From: Fidelibacterota bacterium
GTDB taxonomy: Bacteria; Marinisomatota; Marinisomatia; Marinisomatales; Marinisomataceae
DNA length: 9,129 nt
Direction: 5' to 3'
Assembly (NCBI GenBank): GCA_012963075.1
Contig: DTWI01000187.1
Coordinates: 1 to 9,129 of the forward strand
Part shown: one piece after another, positions 1-6,249 of the stretch
Numbering within the stretch: position 1 is the stretch's first letter
Layout of the letters: every line of letters starts with the position of its first letter
Program-made: the position numbers and the translations under genes
The notes under the pieces: generated by a model
The model's database searches: none
What the model saw: the letters and a program-made list of their open reading frames with translations, nothing else
What the model was told of the DNA's origin: nothing

Positions 1-182
1 AATTGAGGGTCAACAGATGGAAATTTTTCATTCAATATATTTATATTATTTTCTATATCTTTAATTTGTTCTTTTTTAGATGGAAATTTTTTCTTGCTAA
101 TCGGAGCAATTTCATCTAATCGTGCTTCCAGTTTTGAAATTTTTTCCAAAATTTCATTTAAACTTACTTTTTTGTTTTCCAT
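1..182 (-). CDS. Hypothetical small charged protein, 5' end only (partial)
   Basis: An open frame on the minus strand starts at the ATG complementary to 180-182 and stays open for 60 codons to the left edge, so the C-terminus is missing. It begins MENKKVSLNEILEKISKLEA and is rich in Lys and Glu, with spaced Leu and Ile typical of a coiled coil or long helix over about residues 7-26. A second charged helical stretch lies at about residues 36-54. The motif KFPS occurs twice (near residues 32-35 and 53-56), encoded by a 14-bp direct repeat. There is no signal peptide or membrane segment in the visible part. No Shine-Dalgarno precedes the start, which is normal in this window. It is divergent from glnII across 58 bp. 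I do not recognise the family. The case for coding is the long uninterrupted frame in AT-rich DNA, its compositional bias and the sensible divergent arrangement; no other gene occupies this stretch. Confidence 0.6.
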   Translation of the reverse strand, partial: MENKKVSLNEILEKISKLEARLDEIAPISKKKFPSKKEQIKDIENNINILNEKFPSVDPQ

Positions 183-208
183 TTATTTAATTTAGTTGGT
201 ATTCATTT

Positions 209-214
209 TATAAA
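209..214 (+). promoter_or_regulatory. Candidate -10 box for glnII
   Basis: TATAAA lies 26 bp before the glnII ATG. It would place transcription start near 221 and leave a leader of about 20 nt that still contains the ribosome site at 226-233. The sequence 17 bp upstream (TTTAAT, 186-191) is a poor -35 match, so the assignment rests on spacing and the -10 alone. The same AT-rich gap must also hold the promoter of the divergent gene at 182. Confidence 0.3.
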
Positions 215-225
215 AAACATTAATA

Positions 226-233
226 AAAGGAGA
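226..233 (+). promoter_or_regulatory. Strong Shine-Dalgarno of glnII
   Basis: AAAGGAGA ends 7 nt before the ATG at 241, near-optimal spacing. It decides the start: the in-frame ATG at 250 would lie too far downstream. This is the only convincing Shine-Dalgarno before any start in the window, which fits a highly translated gene. Confidence 0.8.
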
Positions 234-240
234 ATTTACA

Positions 241-1251
241 ATGAAAGTAATGGCGGAATATATTTGGATTGATGGGCATGAGCCTACCGCCAATCTGCGT
301 TCAAAAACAAAAATATTAAGTAACGCAGTGGCATCAGTGGCAGATCTTCCAAGTTGGGGTTTTGATGGTTCTAGCACTCTTCAAGCCGAAGGAACCGATA
401 GTGATTGTATGTTAAAACCAGTTTGGTTTTGCAAAGACCCACTTCGTGGTGGTGATAATGTATTAGTTATGAATGAAGTATATAATCCAGATGGGTCACC
501 ACACAAATCAAATACTAGAACACCACTGGTAGAGCTTGCAGAAAAGTTTAAAGATCACGATCCTTGGTTTGGAATTGAACAAGAATATATCTTAATGAAT
601 GGTAAACAGCCTTTGGGTTGGCCCGACAAAGGATATCCCGAAAGACCACAAGGCCTATATTATTGTAGCGTTGGATCCGAGGATATTGCTGGTCGTGATG
701 TTGTTGAAGACCATATGCATGCATGTTTAGATGCTGGTATTGCAATATCTGGTATTAATGCCGAAGTGATGCTTGGACAATGGGAATATCAAATAGGACC
801 GGTGGGAGCTTTAGAAGTTGGAGACCAATTATGGGTTGCTAGATGGTTATTAGAAAGAATTGGTGAAGACTATGGAGCCAGAGTTGAGCTCCACCCAAAA
901 CCGATTAAAGGAGATTGGAATGGTTCGGGAGCACATATCAACTATAGCACAGAAGCTATGAGAGCGCCTGGTGGATTAACGGTTATTGAAGAAGCTTGTG
1001 AAAAACTAGGGGAAAATATTGATAAACATATTGCAGTATATGGAGCTGATAATGATCAAAGACTTACTGGACTACACGAAACCTGTAATATCAACGAATT
1101 TAGATATGGTGTAAGAGATAGAGGTGCTTCAATTCGTATACCAATGGATACTCAAAAGAATGGATGTGGTTACTTAGAAGAGAGAAGACCTGCATCGAAT
1201 GTAGATCCCTATAAAGCATGCGCGGCACTACTCAATACTACTTGTAGTTAG
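241..1251 (+). CDS. glnII: Glutamine synthetase, type II (eukaryote-like GSII)
   Basis: A complete 336-residue ATP-dependent glutamine synthetase that makes glutamine from glutamate and ammonium in the cytosol. The length and motifs are those of GSII, not of the roughly 470-residue GSI (GlnA). The N-terminal beta-grasp part carries FDGSST (41-46). The catalytic part has FGIEQEY (110-116, metal-binding Glu113 and Glu115), AEVMLGQWEYQIGP (174-187, Glu175 and Glu182), the WNGSGAH loop (226-232, His232), RLTGLHET (274-281), RGASIRIP (294-301, Arg299) and YLEERRPASN (311-320). All expected active-site residues are present. GSII enzymes lack the adenylylated-tyrosine region of GSI, so control by GlnE-type adenylylation is not expected. 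The start is fixed by the strong ribosome site at 226-233. mutY follows after 14 bp with no hairpin between, so read-through is likely. GSII is known in eukaryotes, rhizobia, actinobacteria and several FCB lineages. Its base composition is somewhat less AT-rich than its neighbours, as expected of a highly expressed, conserved gene. Confidence 0.95.
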   Translation: MKVMAEYIWIDGHEPTANLRSKTKILSNAVASVADLPSWGFDGSSTLQAEGTDSDCMLKPVWFCKDPLRGGDNVLVMNEVYNPDGSPHKSNTRTPLVELAEKFKDHDPWFGIEQEYILMNGKQPLGWPDKGYPERPQGLYYCSVGSEDIAGRDVVEDHMHACLDAGIAISGINAEVMLGQWEYQIGPVGALEVGDQLWVARWLLERIGEDYGARVELHPKPIKGDWNGSGAHINYSTEAMRAPGGLTVIEEACEKLGENIDKHIAVYGADNDQRLTGLHETCNINEFRYGVRDRGASIRIPMDTQKNGCGYLEERRPASNVDPYKACAALLNTTCS

Positions 1252-1265
1252 TTAATGTAAAAACT

Positions 1266-2300
1266 ATGATTTCAAAAAAGCTACTAAGGTGGTATTCTCT
1301 AAACAAAAGAGATTTACCTTGGAGAACTACTCATGATCCTTATAAAATTTGGATTTCTGAAATTATGTTACAACAAACGCAAGTTTCGACTGTAATTCCC
1401 TATTATAGAAAATGGATTAATAAATTTCCTAATGCAAAAAAATTGTCCAAAGCTAATTATAATGATGTGTTAAAGCTTTGGGAAGGACTTGGATATTATT
1501 CACGCTGCAAGAATATTTACAAAACAGCTTCTTTTGTTCGAAAAAAATTTCCTAATAATTATTCTGAATTAATTAAGCTTCCTGGAATAGGAGACTATAC
1601 TGCAAAGACCATTCTTGCAATTGCATTTAATAAAAATCAAGTAGGAATTGACACAAATTTAGAACGTATTGGTTTTAGGCTTTTAGGGTTAAAGAAGAAA
1701 TCAAAATTTAACCAAAATAAAGTGAGAAAATTTCTTGAAAAAACACAAGATAAAAATAATCCAGGAGATTTTAATCAAGCGCTAATGGACCTTGGAAGCA
1801 ACATTTGCCAATCACAGTCTGTTAATTGTGGGGTATGCCCCATTAATGATTCTTGTAAAGCTTTTCTAAGTTTAAATCCTATTGATTATCCAGCTCCCAC
1901 AAAATTAAAGACTGTTCCAACGATTAAAGTTTCTACTTGTATTGTTCGTAAACAAAAAAAATTGTTAATCCTACAACGCCCAATAAATACAATGCTTGGA
2001 GGATTATGGGAATTCCCTGGGGGAAAGATTCAAAAGAATGAATCAAGAAAAAAGGCAGTAATCAGAGAGGTAATGGAAGAAACAAATCTTGTTATTAAAA
2101 CTCCAGACTATCTAGGTCAAATTAAACATCAATACAGCCATTTTAAAGTTTTGATTTCACTATTTTTAAGCGATGTGAATGATATATCTTCCTTAAAGAC
2201 AAACCAAAATTATAAATGGACTACCAGAAAACAATTAGATAAGTTTGCACTACCAAAAGCGAACTATAAAATGTTAGAGATTTTAGATAAATTGAAATAA
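1266..2300 (+). CDS. mutY: Adenine DNA glycosylase MutY with C-terminal Nudix domain
   Basis: A 344-residue base-excision repair enzyme that removes adenine mispaired with 8-oxoguanine. Catalytic Glu32 sits in SEIMLQQTQV (31-40). The helix-hairpin-helix is LPGIGDYTA (105-113), followed by catalytic Asp129 in GIDTNLER. The 4Fe-4S loop is Cys181-x6-Cys188-x2-Cys191-x5-Cys197, exactly the family spacing. The C-terminal part (about 219-344) is the MutT-like domain that recognises 8-oxoG. Here it keeps a nearly complete Nudix box, Gly253-x5-Glu259-x7-Arg267-Glu268-Val-x-Glu271-Glu272-x-Asn-Leu, with only the last Gly replaced by Asn274. Many MutY proteins, including that of E. coli, have lost these residues, so a hydrolase activity on oxidised nucleotides is conceivable (inference). 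There is no Shine-Dalgarno. In-frame codons upstream of 1266 offer no ATG, GTG or TTG before the stop at 1245-1247, so the start is secure. It lies between glnII and plsC in a compact run, with no obvious functional link. Confidence 0.94.
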   Translation: MISKKLLRWYSLNKRDLPWRTTHDPYKIWISEIMLQQTQVSTVIPYYRKWINKFPNAKKLSKANYNDVLKLWEGLGYYSRCKNIYKTASFVRKKFPNNYSELIKLPGIGDYTAKTILAIAFNKNQVGIDTNLERIGFRLLGLKKKSKFNQNKVRKFLEKTQDKNNPGDFNQALMDLGSNICQSQSVNCGVCPINDSCKAFLSLNPIDYPAPTKLKTVPTIKVSTCIVRKQKKLLILQRPINTMLGGLWEFPGGKIQKNESRKKAVIREVMEETNLVIKTPDYLGQIKHQYSHFKVLISLFLSDVNDISSLKTNQNYKWTTRKQLDKFALPKANYKMLEILDKLK

Positions 2301-2311
2301 TATTAATTCCA

Positions 2312-3028
2312 ATGATACGAATGCTAATAACCTTTTTAATTTTGCTTTTATTTTTACCTATTTTTGTATCAATGATGATTGTTGGTATCGTTTCGTCTTA
2401 TCTAATGCACCCGAGATATTTTTATTGGTCTATGCATTTAGGTTGTAAGCTATTGTTGCTTGGTGGTTGGCAGTATCATACAATTCATGGTCAAGTTCCT
2501 CCAAAAAGCAAGGGCCCTTATCTTTTTATGTTCAACCATGAATCTATGTTTGATGCATTTATGTTAGGAGCCTCTATCCCATACTATATTAATGCGATAG
2601 GTTGGGAAGGAATATTCAAATGGCCTTTATGGGGGTTTTTTGCAAAAAGATATGGTGCATATCAAATTACTCATGATAACACAGAGCAAGCAAAAGCAAC
2701 ACTCAGGGTTGCTGAAAAAATACTACTTGTAGATAAAGATTCAATGATTTTTTCACCAGAAGGTAACCGAACCATTACTGGAGAAATGGGTGAATTTAAA
2801 AAAGGAGGATTTCATTTTGCTAAAGCTACCAATGCAACTATTGTACCTATTGGAATTGTTGGAGCATTTAAAGCAAACGTTAAAACGAGTTGGATTATTA
2901 AACCAGGTCGATTAAAAACTGTTTTTGGAACACCAATTACCCCAGATGATTATTCTGATTTATCAATTGAAAATTTTCGCGATCTTGTTAAAAATAAAAT
3001 TGTAAATCTTGTAAAAGATTTTAGTTGA
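2312..3028 (+). CDS. plsC: 1-acyl-sn-glycerol-3-phosphate acyltransferase (PlsC/LPLAT family)
   Basis: A 238-residue membrane-bound acyltransferase that probably adds the second acyl chain to lysophosphatidic acid, giving phosphatidic acid for phospholipid synthesis at the inner membrane. A hydrophobic N-terminal helix (about 5-30) anchors it. The family motifs are in order: NHESMFD (75-81, His76-x4-Asp81 catalytic pair), the FKWPLWG block (102-108), FSPEGNR (147-153, the phosphate-binding EG-R motif), KKGGF (163-167) and VPIGI (178-182). Length is usual for the family. Other LPLAT enzymes, for example acylating different lysolipids, share these motifs, so exact substrate is inferred. The start at 2312 gives MIRML; the ATG at 2321 is an equally possible start since no Shine-Dalgarno decides. 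It follows mutY by 11 bp. Its last 8 bp overlap the 3' end of the convergent transporter gene. Confidence 0.88.
   Translation: MIRMLITFLILLLFLPIFVSMMIVGIVSSYLMHPRYFYWSMHLGCKLLLLGGWQYHTIHGQVPPKSKGPYLFMFNHESMFDAFMLGASIPYYINAIGWEGIFKWPLWGFFAKRYGAYQITHDNTEQAKATLRVAEKILLVDKDSMIFSPEGNRTITGEMGEFKKGGFHFAKATNATIVPIGIVGAFKANVKTSWIIKPGRLKTVFGTPITPDDYSDLSIENFRDLVKNKIVNLVKDFS
3004..3021 (-). terminator. Weak hairpin, possible terminator of the MFS gene
   Basis: A perfect 7-bp inverted repeat (AAATCTT, 4-nt loop, AAGATTT) spans the end of the transporter stop codon. Read on the minus strand it is followed by a T-rich stretch (ACAATTTTATTTTT). It contains a single G-C pair, so it would be a poor intrinsic terminator, and in AT-rich DNA it may be chance. 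It lies inside the plsC coding sequence. Confidence 0.2.
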
Positions 3029-4217
3029 GGTATTTGATTTTAGGGTGTAAAAATCCAACAATTCCACATAGTCCTGCCATAAACCCAAACAATAAAAATA
3101 TTGTTTGAATATCAAATATATCTGATGCAAGTCCAATTATTCCAGAGGAAACAGCAGTCATACTAATGATTGAGATAGAAATAATTGAAAAAATTCTTCC
3201 TAAAAGTTTTTCAGGGATATTTTTTTGCATCATTGCTACTCTAGAAATAATTAATAAAGGAATTCCAATACCATGGCAAAATGATAGAACATACATTTGG
3301 GTCATATTTTCAATAAGATAGTATAGACAAAAACTAGCTCCATCAATAAAAAGCCCAGTTAAAAAGAGCTTCCCATGTGTAAACTTATCACCAAAATTAT
3401 AAACAAAAGCTGTTCCCAGTAACATGCCTAATCCAACAATTGCTTCGCATATTGCAAAATTAGAAATAGTTCCTCCCAAAGCAATTTTTACTAATATAGG
3501 AATTCCAACAATAGCAGGGCCCATTACAAATAAATTGCTCAAAAGGGTTAAAATAATGATAAAACGTAATGTTTTTTTATTGTTTAAATAGATGAGTCCT
3601 TGATAGGTTTTTTTTAGAATATTACCAAAATCTACATTTTCTTTATCTATCTCATCTTTGGGGGCATTAATGCTTATAAAAGCAGTAATCAAATAACATA
3701 TGACAGTAACATAAAATAAGTACTCAATTGATATGATTGTTAATGCATATGCTGCAACAATTGGACCTATAAATACGGCCATTTGCCATGCAACATTTAC
3801 AATCGAATTTGCTTTCAAAAGTTTATCTTTTTCAATTTGAGTTGGAAGGTATGCATTAAATGCTGGAACAAATGGCAGTGAAAAACCATTATGAAAAAAA
3901 GCAAGAATCATAATAATCCATGCAAGCCTTATATCAAATAATAAAAATAATGGGATCCCCAATACTGCAATTGCCTGCATTATATGTGCAACTGCCATTA
4001 CTTTTGTTTTTGAATACATATCAACAATAGCACCAGTAAATAGCCCAAAAAAGATAGCCGGAAGATAAGTTGTCATTGTTATTAATCCAGTGAGTTTTTC
4101 AGAATTAGTAATGTCTAATATTAGCCAAATAATGGCTATATCATACATTGATCTTCCGATTGAGCCTATAAAAGGTGCCCCCCAGAGGAAAGTTGTAAAA
4201 TTTTTTTGGTTTTGCAT
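3021..4217 (-). CDS. Major facilitator superfamily transporter (MFS_3/EntS-like efflux type)
   Basis: A 398-residue polytopic inner-membrane protein with about twelve hydrophobic segments, the normal length for a 12-TM MFS exporter. The loop between TM2 and TM3 has a degenerate motif A, GAIVDMYSKTK (62-72), where the usual Asp is Asp66. The segment around 115-140 (FVPAFNAYLPTQI, then LLKANS) and the late PEKLLGRIFSI (335-345) resemble the EntS/MFS_3 exporter group, whose known members export siderophores or macrolides. The substrate cannot be read from the sequence. It is the only minus-strand gene in the interior of the window. It overlaps plsC convergently by 8 bp, and its start lies 44 bp from the ferredoxin start in a divergent arrangement. 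No Shine-Dalgarno is present and no convincing promoter was found; sequence control may extend into the ferredoxin gene. The start MQNQKNF is the first ATG and leaves a short cytoplasmic tail before TM1, which is sensible. Confidence 0.85.
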   Translation of the reverse strand: MQNQKNFTTFLWGAPFIGSIGRSMYDIAIIWLILDITNSEKLTGLITMTTYLPAIFFGLFTGAIVDMYSKTKVMAVAHIMQAIAVLGIPLFLLFDIRLAWIIMILAFFHNGFSLPFVPAFNAYLPTQIEKDKLLKANSIVNVAWQMAVFIGPIVAAYALTIISIEYLFYVTVICYLITAFISINAPKDEIDKENVDFGNILKKTYQGLIYLNNKKTLRFIIILTLLSNLFVMGPAIVGIPILVKIALGGTISNFAICEAIVGLGMLLGTAFVYNFGDKFTHGKLFLTGLFIDGASFCLYYLIENMTQMYVLSFCHGIGIPLLIISRVAMMQKNIPEKLLGRIFSIISISIISMTAVSSGIIGLASDIFDIQTIFLLFGFMAGLCGIVGFLHPKIKYLN

Positions 4218-4221
4218 GTTA

Positions 4222-4250
4222 TTGATTTTGGAAAAGAAACTACGTATAAT
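4222..4250 (+). promoter_or_regulatory. Sigma70-like promoter of the ferredoxin-to-bamA run
   Basis: A perfect -10 TATAAT (4245-4250) lies exactly 17 bp downstream of TTGATT (4222-4227), a 4/6 match to the -35 consensus. Initiation about 7 bp after the -10 falls near 4257, only about 5 nt before the ferredoxin ATG at 4262, so the message would be leaderless or nearly so. It is the best promoter I see in the window, and no later gap in the run (at most 22 bp) has a comparable one. Confidence 0.6.
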
Positions 4251-4261
4251 CCATTAAAATT

Positions 4262-4564
4262 ATGACTTATATCATTACAGATCCCTGTGTAGGTACTTGT
4301 GATACAGCGTGTGTAGAAGTATGCCCTGTTGACTGTATCCACGGGCCTGATGACCCAGAAGGCGCTGGTGAAGAGGCCAAAGACCCTGATTTTGATGCAA
4401 CAGGAAAACAGCTCTATATTAATCCAGAAGAATGTATTGATTGTGGAGCTTGTGAACCAGAATGTCCTGTTGATGCAATTTATGATGAAGATGAAGTTCC
4501 AGAAGAATATTCTGCAAATATTGCACCCAATTATGAATTTTTTGGGCAAGAAGCACCTGAATAA
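4262..4564 (+). CDS. fdxA: 7Fe-type (3Fe-4S/4Fe-4S) bacterial ferredoxin
   Basis: A 100-residue, strongly acidic, soluble electron carrier. Cysteines 9, 17 and 21 fall in [19 protein letters not shown], and 58, 61, 64 and 68 in [13 protein letters not shown]. By comparison with Azotobacter ferredoxin I, Cys9, Cys17 and Cys68 should hold a 3Fe-4S cluster, and Cys21, Cys58, Cys61 and Cys64 a 4Fe-4S cluster. Cys25 matches a known free cysteine of that protein. Cys13 is extra: it is not at the CxxC position that would give a second 4Fe-4S cluster. The loop between the cluster motifs (26-57) is about 18 residues longer than in ferredoxin I, and Asp/Glu-rich, while the C-terminal extension after EDEVPEE (76-82) is short. 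Redox partners are unknown. It starts the right-hand run and has no Shine-Dalgarno; the promoter at 4222-4250 implies a near-leaderless transcript. The sulfatase gene follows 22 bp later. Confidence 0.92.
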   Translation: MTYIITDPCVGTCDTACVEVCPVDCIHGPDDPEGAGEEAKDPDFDATGKQLYINPEECIDCGACEPECPVDAIYDEDEVPEEYSANIAPNYEFFGQEAPE

Positions 4565-4586
4565 ATTCTTTTATAGTCATGAAAAT

Positions 4587-6236
4587 ATGAAACGATTATT
4601 AAGTATCCTTACATTGTTTGCTCTGTTATCATTTTTTGCTTGGAATAATAGGGTCAATATTGTGGTGTGGGCATTACCAAAAATTTTAAATATTGCAACT
4701 CCAGTTTTATCTATAGGATCTTCAAATTGGCAAGAAGGCCCTGATTCAAAAACAATAAGCGATACAAGACCTAATATTATTTTAATTCTTGCTGATGATC
4801 TAGGATTCAATGATGTTTCTCTTTACAATGGTGGTGCTGGGAATGGATCTTTGATGACTCCAAACATTGATGCAATCGCACAGGATGGGGTGTTATTTGA
4901 AAATGGTTATGCTGCCAATGCGATATGTGCGCCATCTAGGGCATCAATTATGACGGGTCGATATTCAACTCGATTTGGATTTGAATTTACCCCAATTTTC
5001 CCACGAGCTTTGACATTGTTTAAATGGATAGATGAAATTGATAATCCAGAGCTTGAGTTAGAGATAGATCAAAAACTTGCCCCAATGTCAAAGAATGTCT
5101 TTACTGCGAGTTTCCCTAGTGAAGAGATTACTATTGCTGAAGTATTACAAGAGGCAGGTTATTATACAGCCCATATTGGGAAATGGCATTTAGGGCGAGT
5201 AGATGGAAGCCTTCCAAATGATCAGGGATTTGATGATAGTTTGATTTTGGATGGAGGACTTTATTTACCTGAAAATGATAAAAATGTTGTTAATGCGAAA
5301 TTTGATCATGGTATTGATAAAATGGTGTGGGCTAGATCTCAATTTAGTGCATCATTTAATAAAGGTCCGCGCTTTGCACCGGGAGGATATCTTACTGATT
5401 ATTACACAGACGAAGCTATACAGGTGATAGAGAACAATAAAAATAGACCATTCTTTCTTTATTTAGGTCATTGGGCAGTCCATAATCCACTACAGTCATT
5501 AAAAAGTGATTTTGATTTATTTACTCACCAGAATATGAACCATAATTTGCAAGTTTACTCTGGGATGATTGAAGCCTTGGATAGAAGCGTTGGACGCGTT
5601 GTTGATGCGTTAGAAAAAAATGGTTTATCGAACAATACTTTAATTATCTTTACTAGCGACAATGGTGGAGCTAGCTATATAGAGCTTTCTGATATTAATA
5701 AGCCTTATAGAGGTTGGAAATTAACACATTTTGAAGGGGGATTTCATATTCCTTTTATGGCAAAGTGGCCAGCTAAAATTAAACCAGGAACTAAATTTAC
5801 ACCCCCAGTCCACCATACTGATATTTTTCATACTATTGCAGCCGCAGCAACTACTAACATTCCTACTGATCGGAAATTAGATGGAATAGATTTCTTGCCA
5901 TTTGTGAATGGTGCTAATCAGGGGATTCCGCATGAAACATTATTTTGGAAACAAGGACACAACCAAACTGTTCTACATAAGGGCTGGAAGCTAATTAGAA
6001 CTGATAAACCTGATAAAAAATGGTTGTTTAATTTGGATAAAGACCCAACAGAAAGAATAAACCTTGCTTTTTCTCATCCAGAGAAATTAGTTTTACTTGA
6101 AGAACTTCTTGATAAACATGAATCAGAGCAGGTTGTTTCTTTGTGGCCTTCTGTGCTTAATGCTCCACAATTAATTGATAAGCATGGTGGACAAGAATAC
6201 AAAAAAGGCGATGAATATATTTATTGGCCGAATTAA
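4587..6236 (+). CDS. Membrane-anchored sulfatase (arylsulfatase A/S1 family)
   Basis: A 549-residue type I sulfatase that should hydrolyse a sulfate ester, on the periplasmic side. The active-site motif is CAPSRASIMTGR (114-125), whose Cys114 must be converted to formylglycine by a maturase not encoded here. Metal and substrate residues are visible: LADDLG (68-73, Asp70 and Asp71), GKWHLG (198-203, Lys199 and His201), AVHNPLQ (297-303, His299), TSDNGG (356-361, Asp358 and Asn359) and Lys378 before EGG (383-385). The C-terminal WLFNLDKDPTERINLA (479-494) is the usual subdomain signature. MKR followed by a hydrophobic stretch (4-18), with no clear cleavage site, suggests a signal anchor. The frame is open upstream through the ferredoxin gene to 4329, but that part is the ferredoxin read out of frame; 4587 gives a proper signal sequence. 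There is no Shine-Dalgarno. The substrate is unknown: sulfated algal glycans are plausible, but no glycoside hydrolase or SusCD pair is nearby. mrp follows after 13 bp. Confidence 0.92.
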   Translation: MKRLLSILTLFALLSFFAWNNRVNIVVWALPKILNIATPVLSIGSSNWQEGPDSKTISDTRPNIILILADDLGFNDVSLYNGGAGNGSLMTPNIDAIAQDGVLFENGYAANAICAPSRASIMTGRYSTRFGFEFTPIFPRALTLFKWIDEIDNPELELEIDQKLAPMSKNVFTASFPSEEITIAEVLQEAGYYTAHIGKWHLGRVDGSLPNDQGFDDSLILDGGLYLPENDKNVVNAKFDHGIDKMVWARSQFSASFNKGPRFAPGGYLTDYYTDEAIQVIENNKNRPFFLYLGHWAVHNPLQSLKSDFDLFTHQNMNHNLQVYSGMIEALDRSVGRVVDALEKNGLSNNTLIIFTSDNGGASYIELSDINKPYRGWKLTHFEGGFHIPFMAKWPAKIKPGTKFTPPVHHTDIFHTIAAAATTNIPTDRKLDGIDFLPFVNGANQGIPHETLFWKQGHNQTVLHKGWKLIRTDKPDKKWLFNLDKDPTERINLAFSHPEKLVLLEELLDKHESEQVVSLWPSVLNAPQLIDKHGGQEYKKGDEYIYWPN

Positions 6237-6249
6237 TGATTGAATTATA

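Noticed and set aside
196..224. TTGGTA and ATTAAT with 17-bp spacing as a glnII promoter
   Set aside because: The implied start site near 231 would cut into the strong Shine-Dalgarno at 226-233, so the message would lose it.
548..745. Minus-strand 65-codon open frame inside glnII
   Set aside because: It is antisense to the conserved catalytic part of glutamine synthetase, and its His/Gln/Tyr-rich translation looks non-coding.
3021..4217. Transporter gene as part of a siderophore or drug-resistance cassette
   Set aside because: No biosynthesis, receptor or regulator gene lies next to it; EntS-like resemblance alone does not give a substrate.
4241..4246. TACGTA palindrome in the gap between transporter and ferredoxin, as an operator
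   Set aside because: Six bases is too short to support a regulator site, and it overlaps the -10 region, where such sequence arises easily.
4166..4549. 127-codon minus-strand open frame opposite the ferredoxin
   Set aside because: It is antisense to a well-supported gene with conserved cysteine motifs, and its Ile/Phe/Cys/Thr-rich translation resembles no protein family.
4329..4586. Open frame running through the ferredoxin gene into the sulfatase frame, which would extend the sulfatase by 86 residues
   Set aside because: It is the ferredoxin sequence read one frame off, without recognisable domain, and would bury the signal anchor. The ATG at 4587 gives a normal sulfatase N-terminus.
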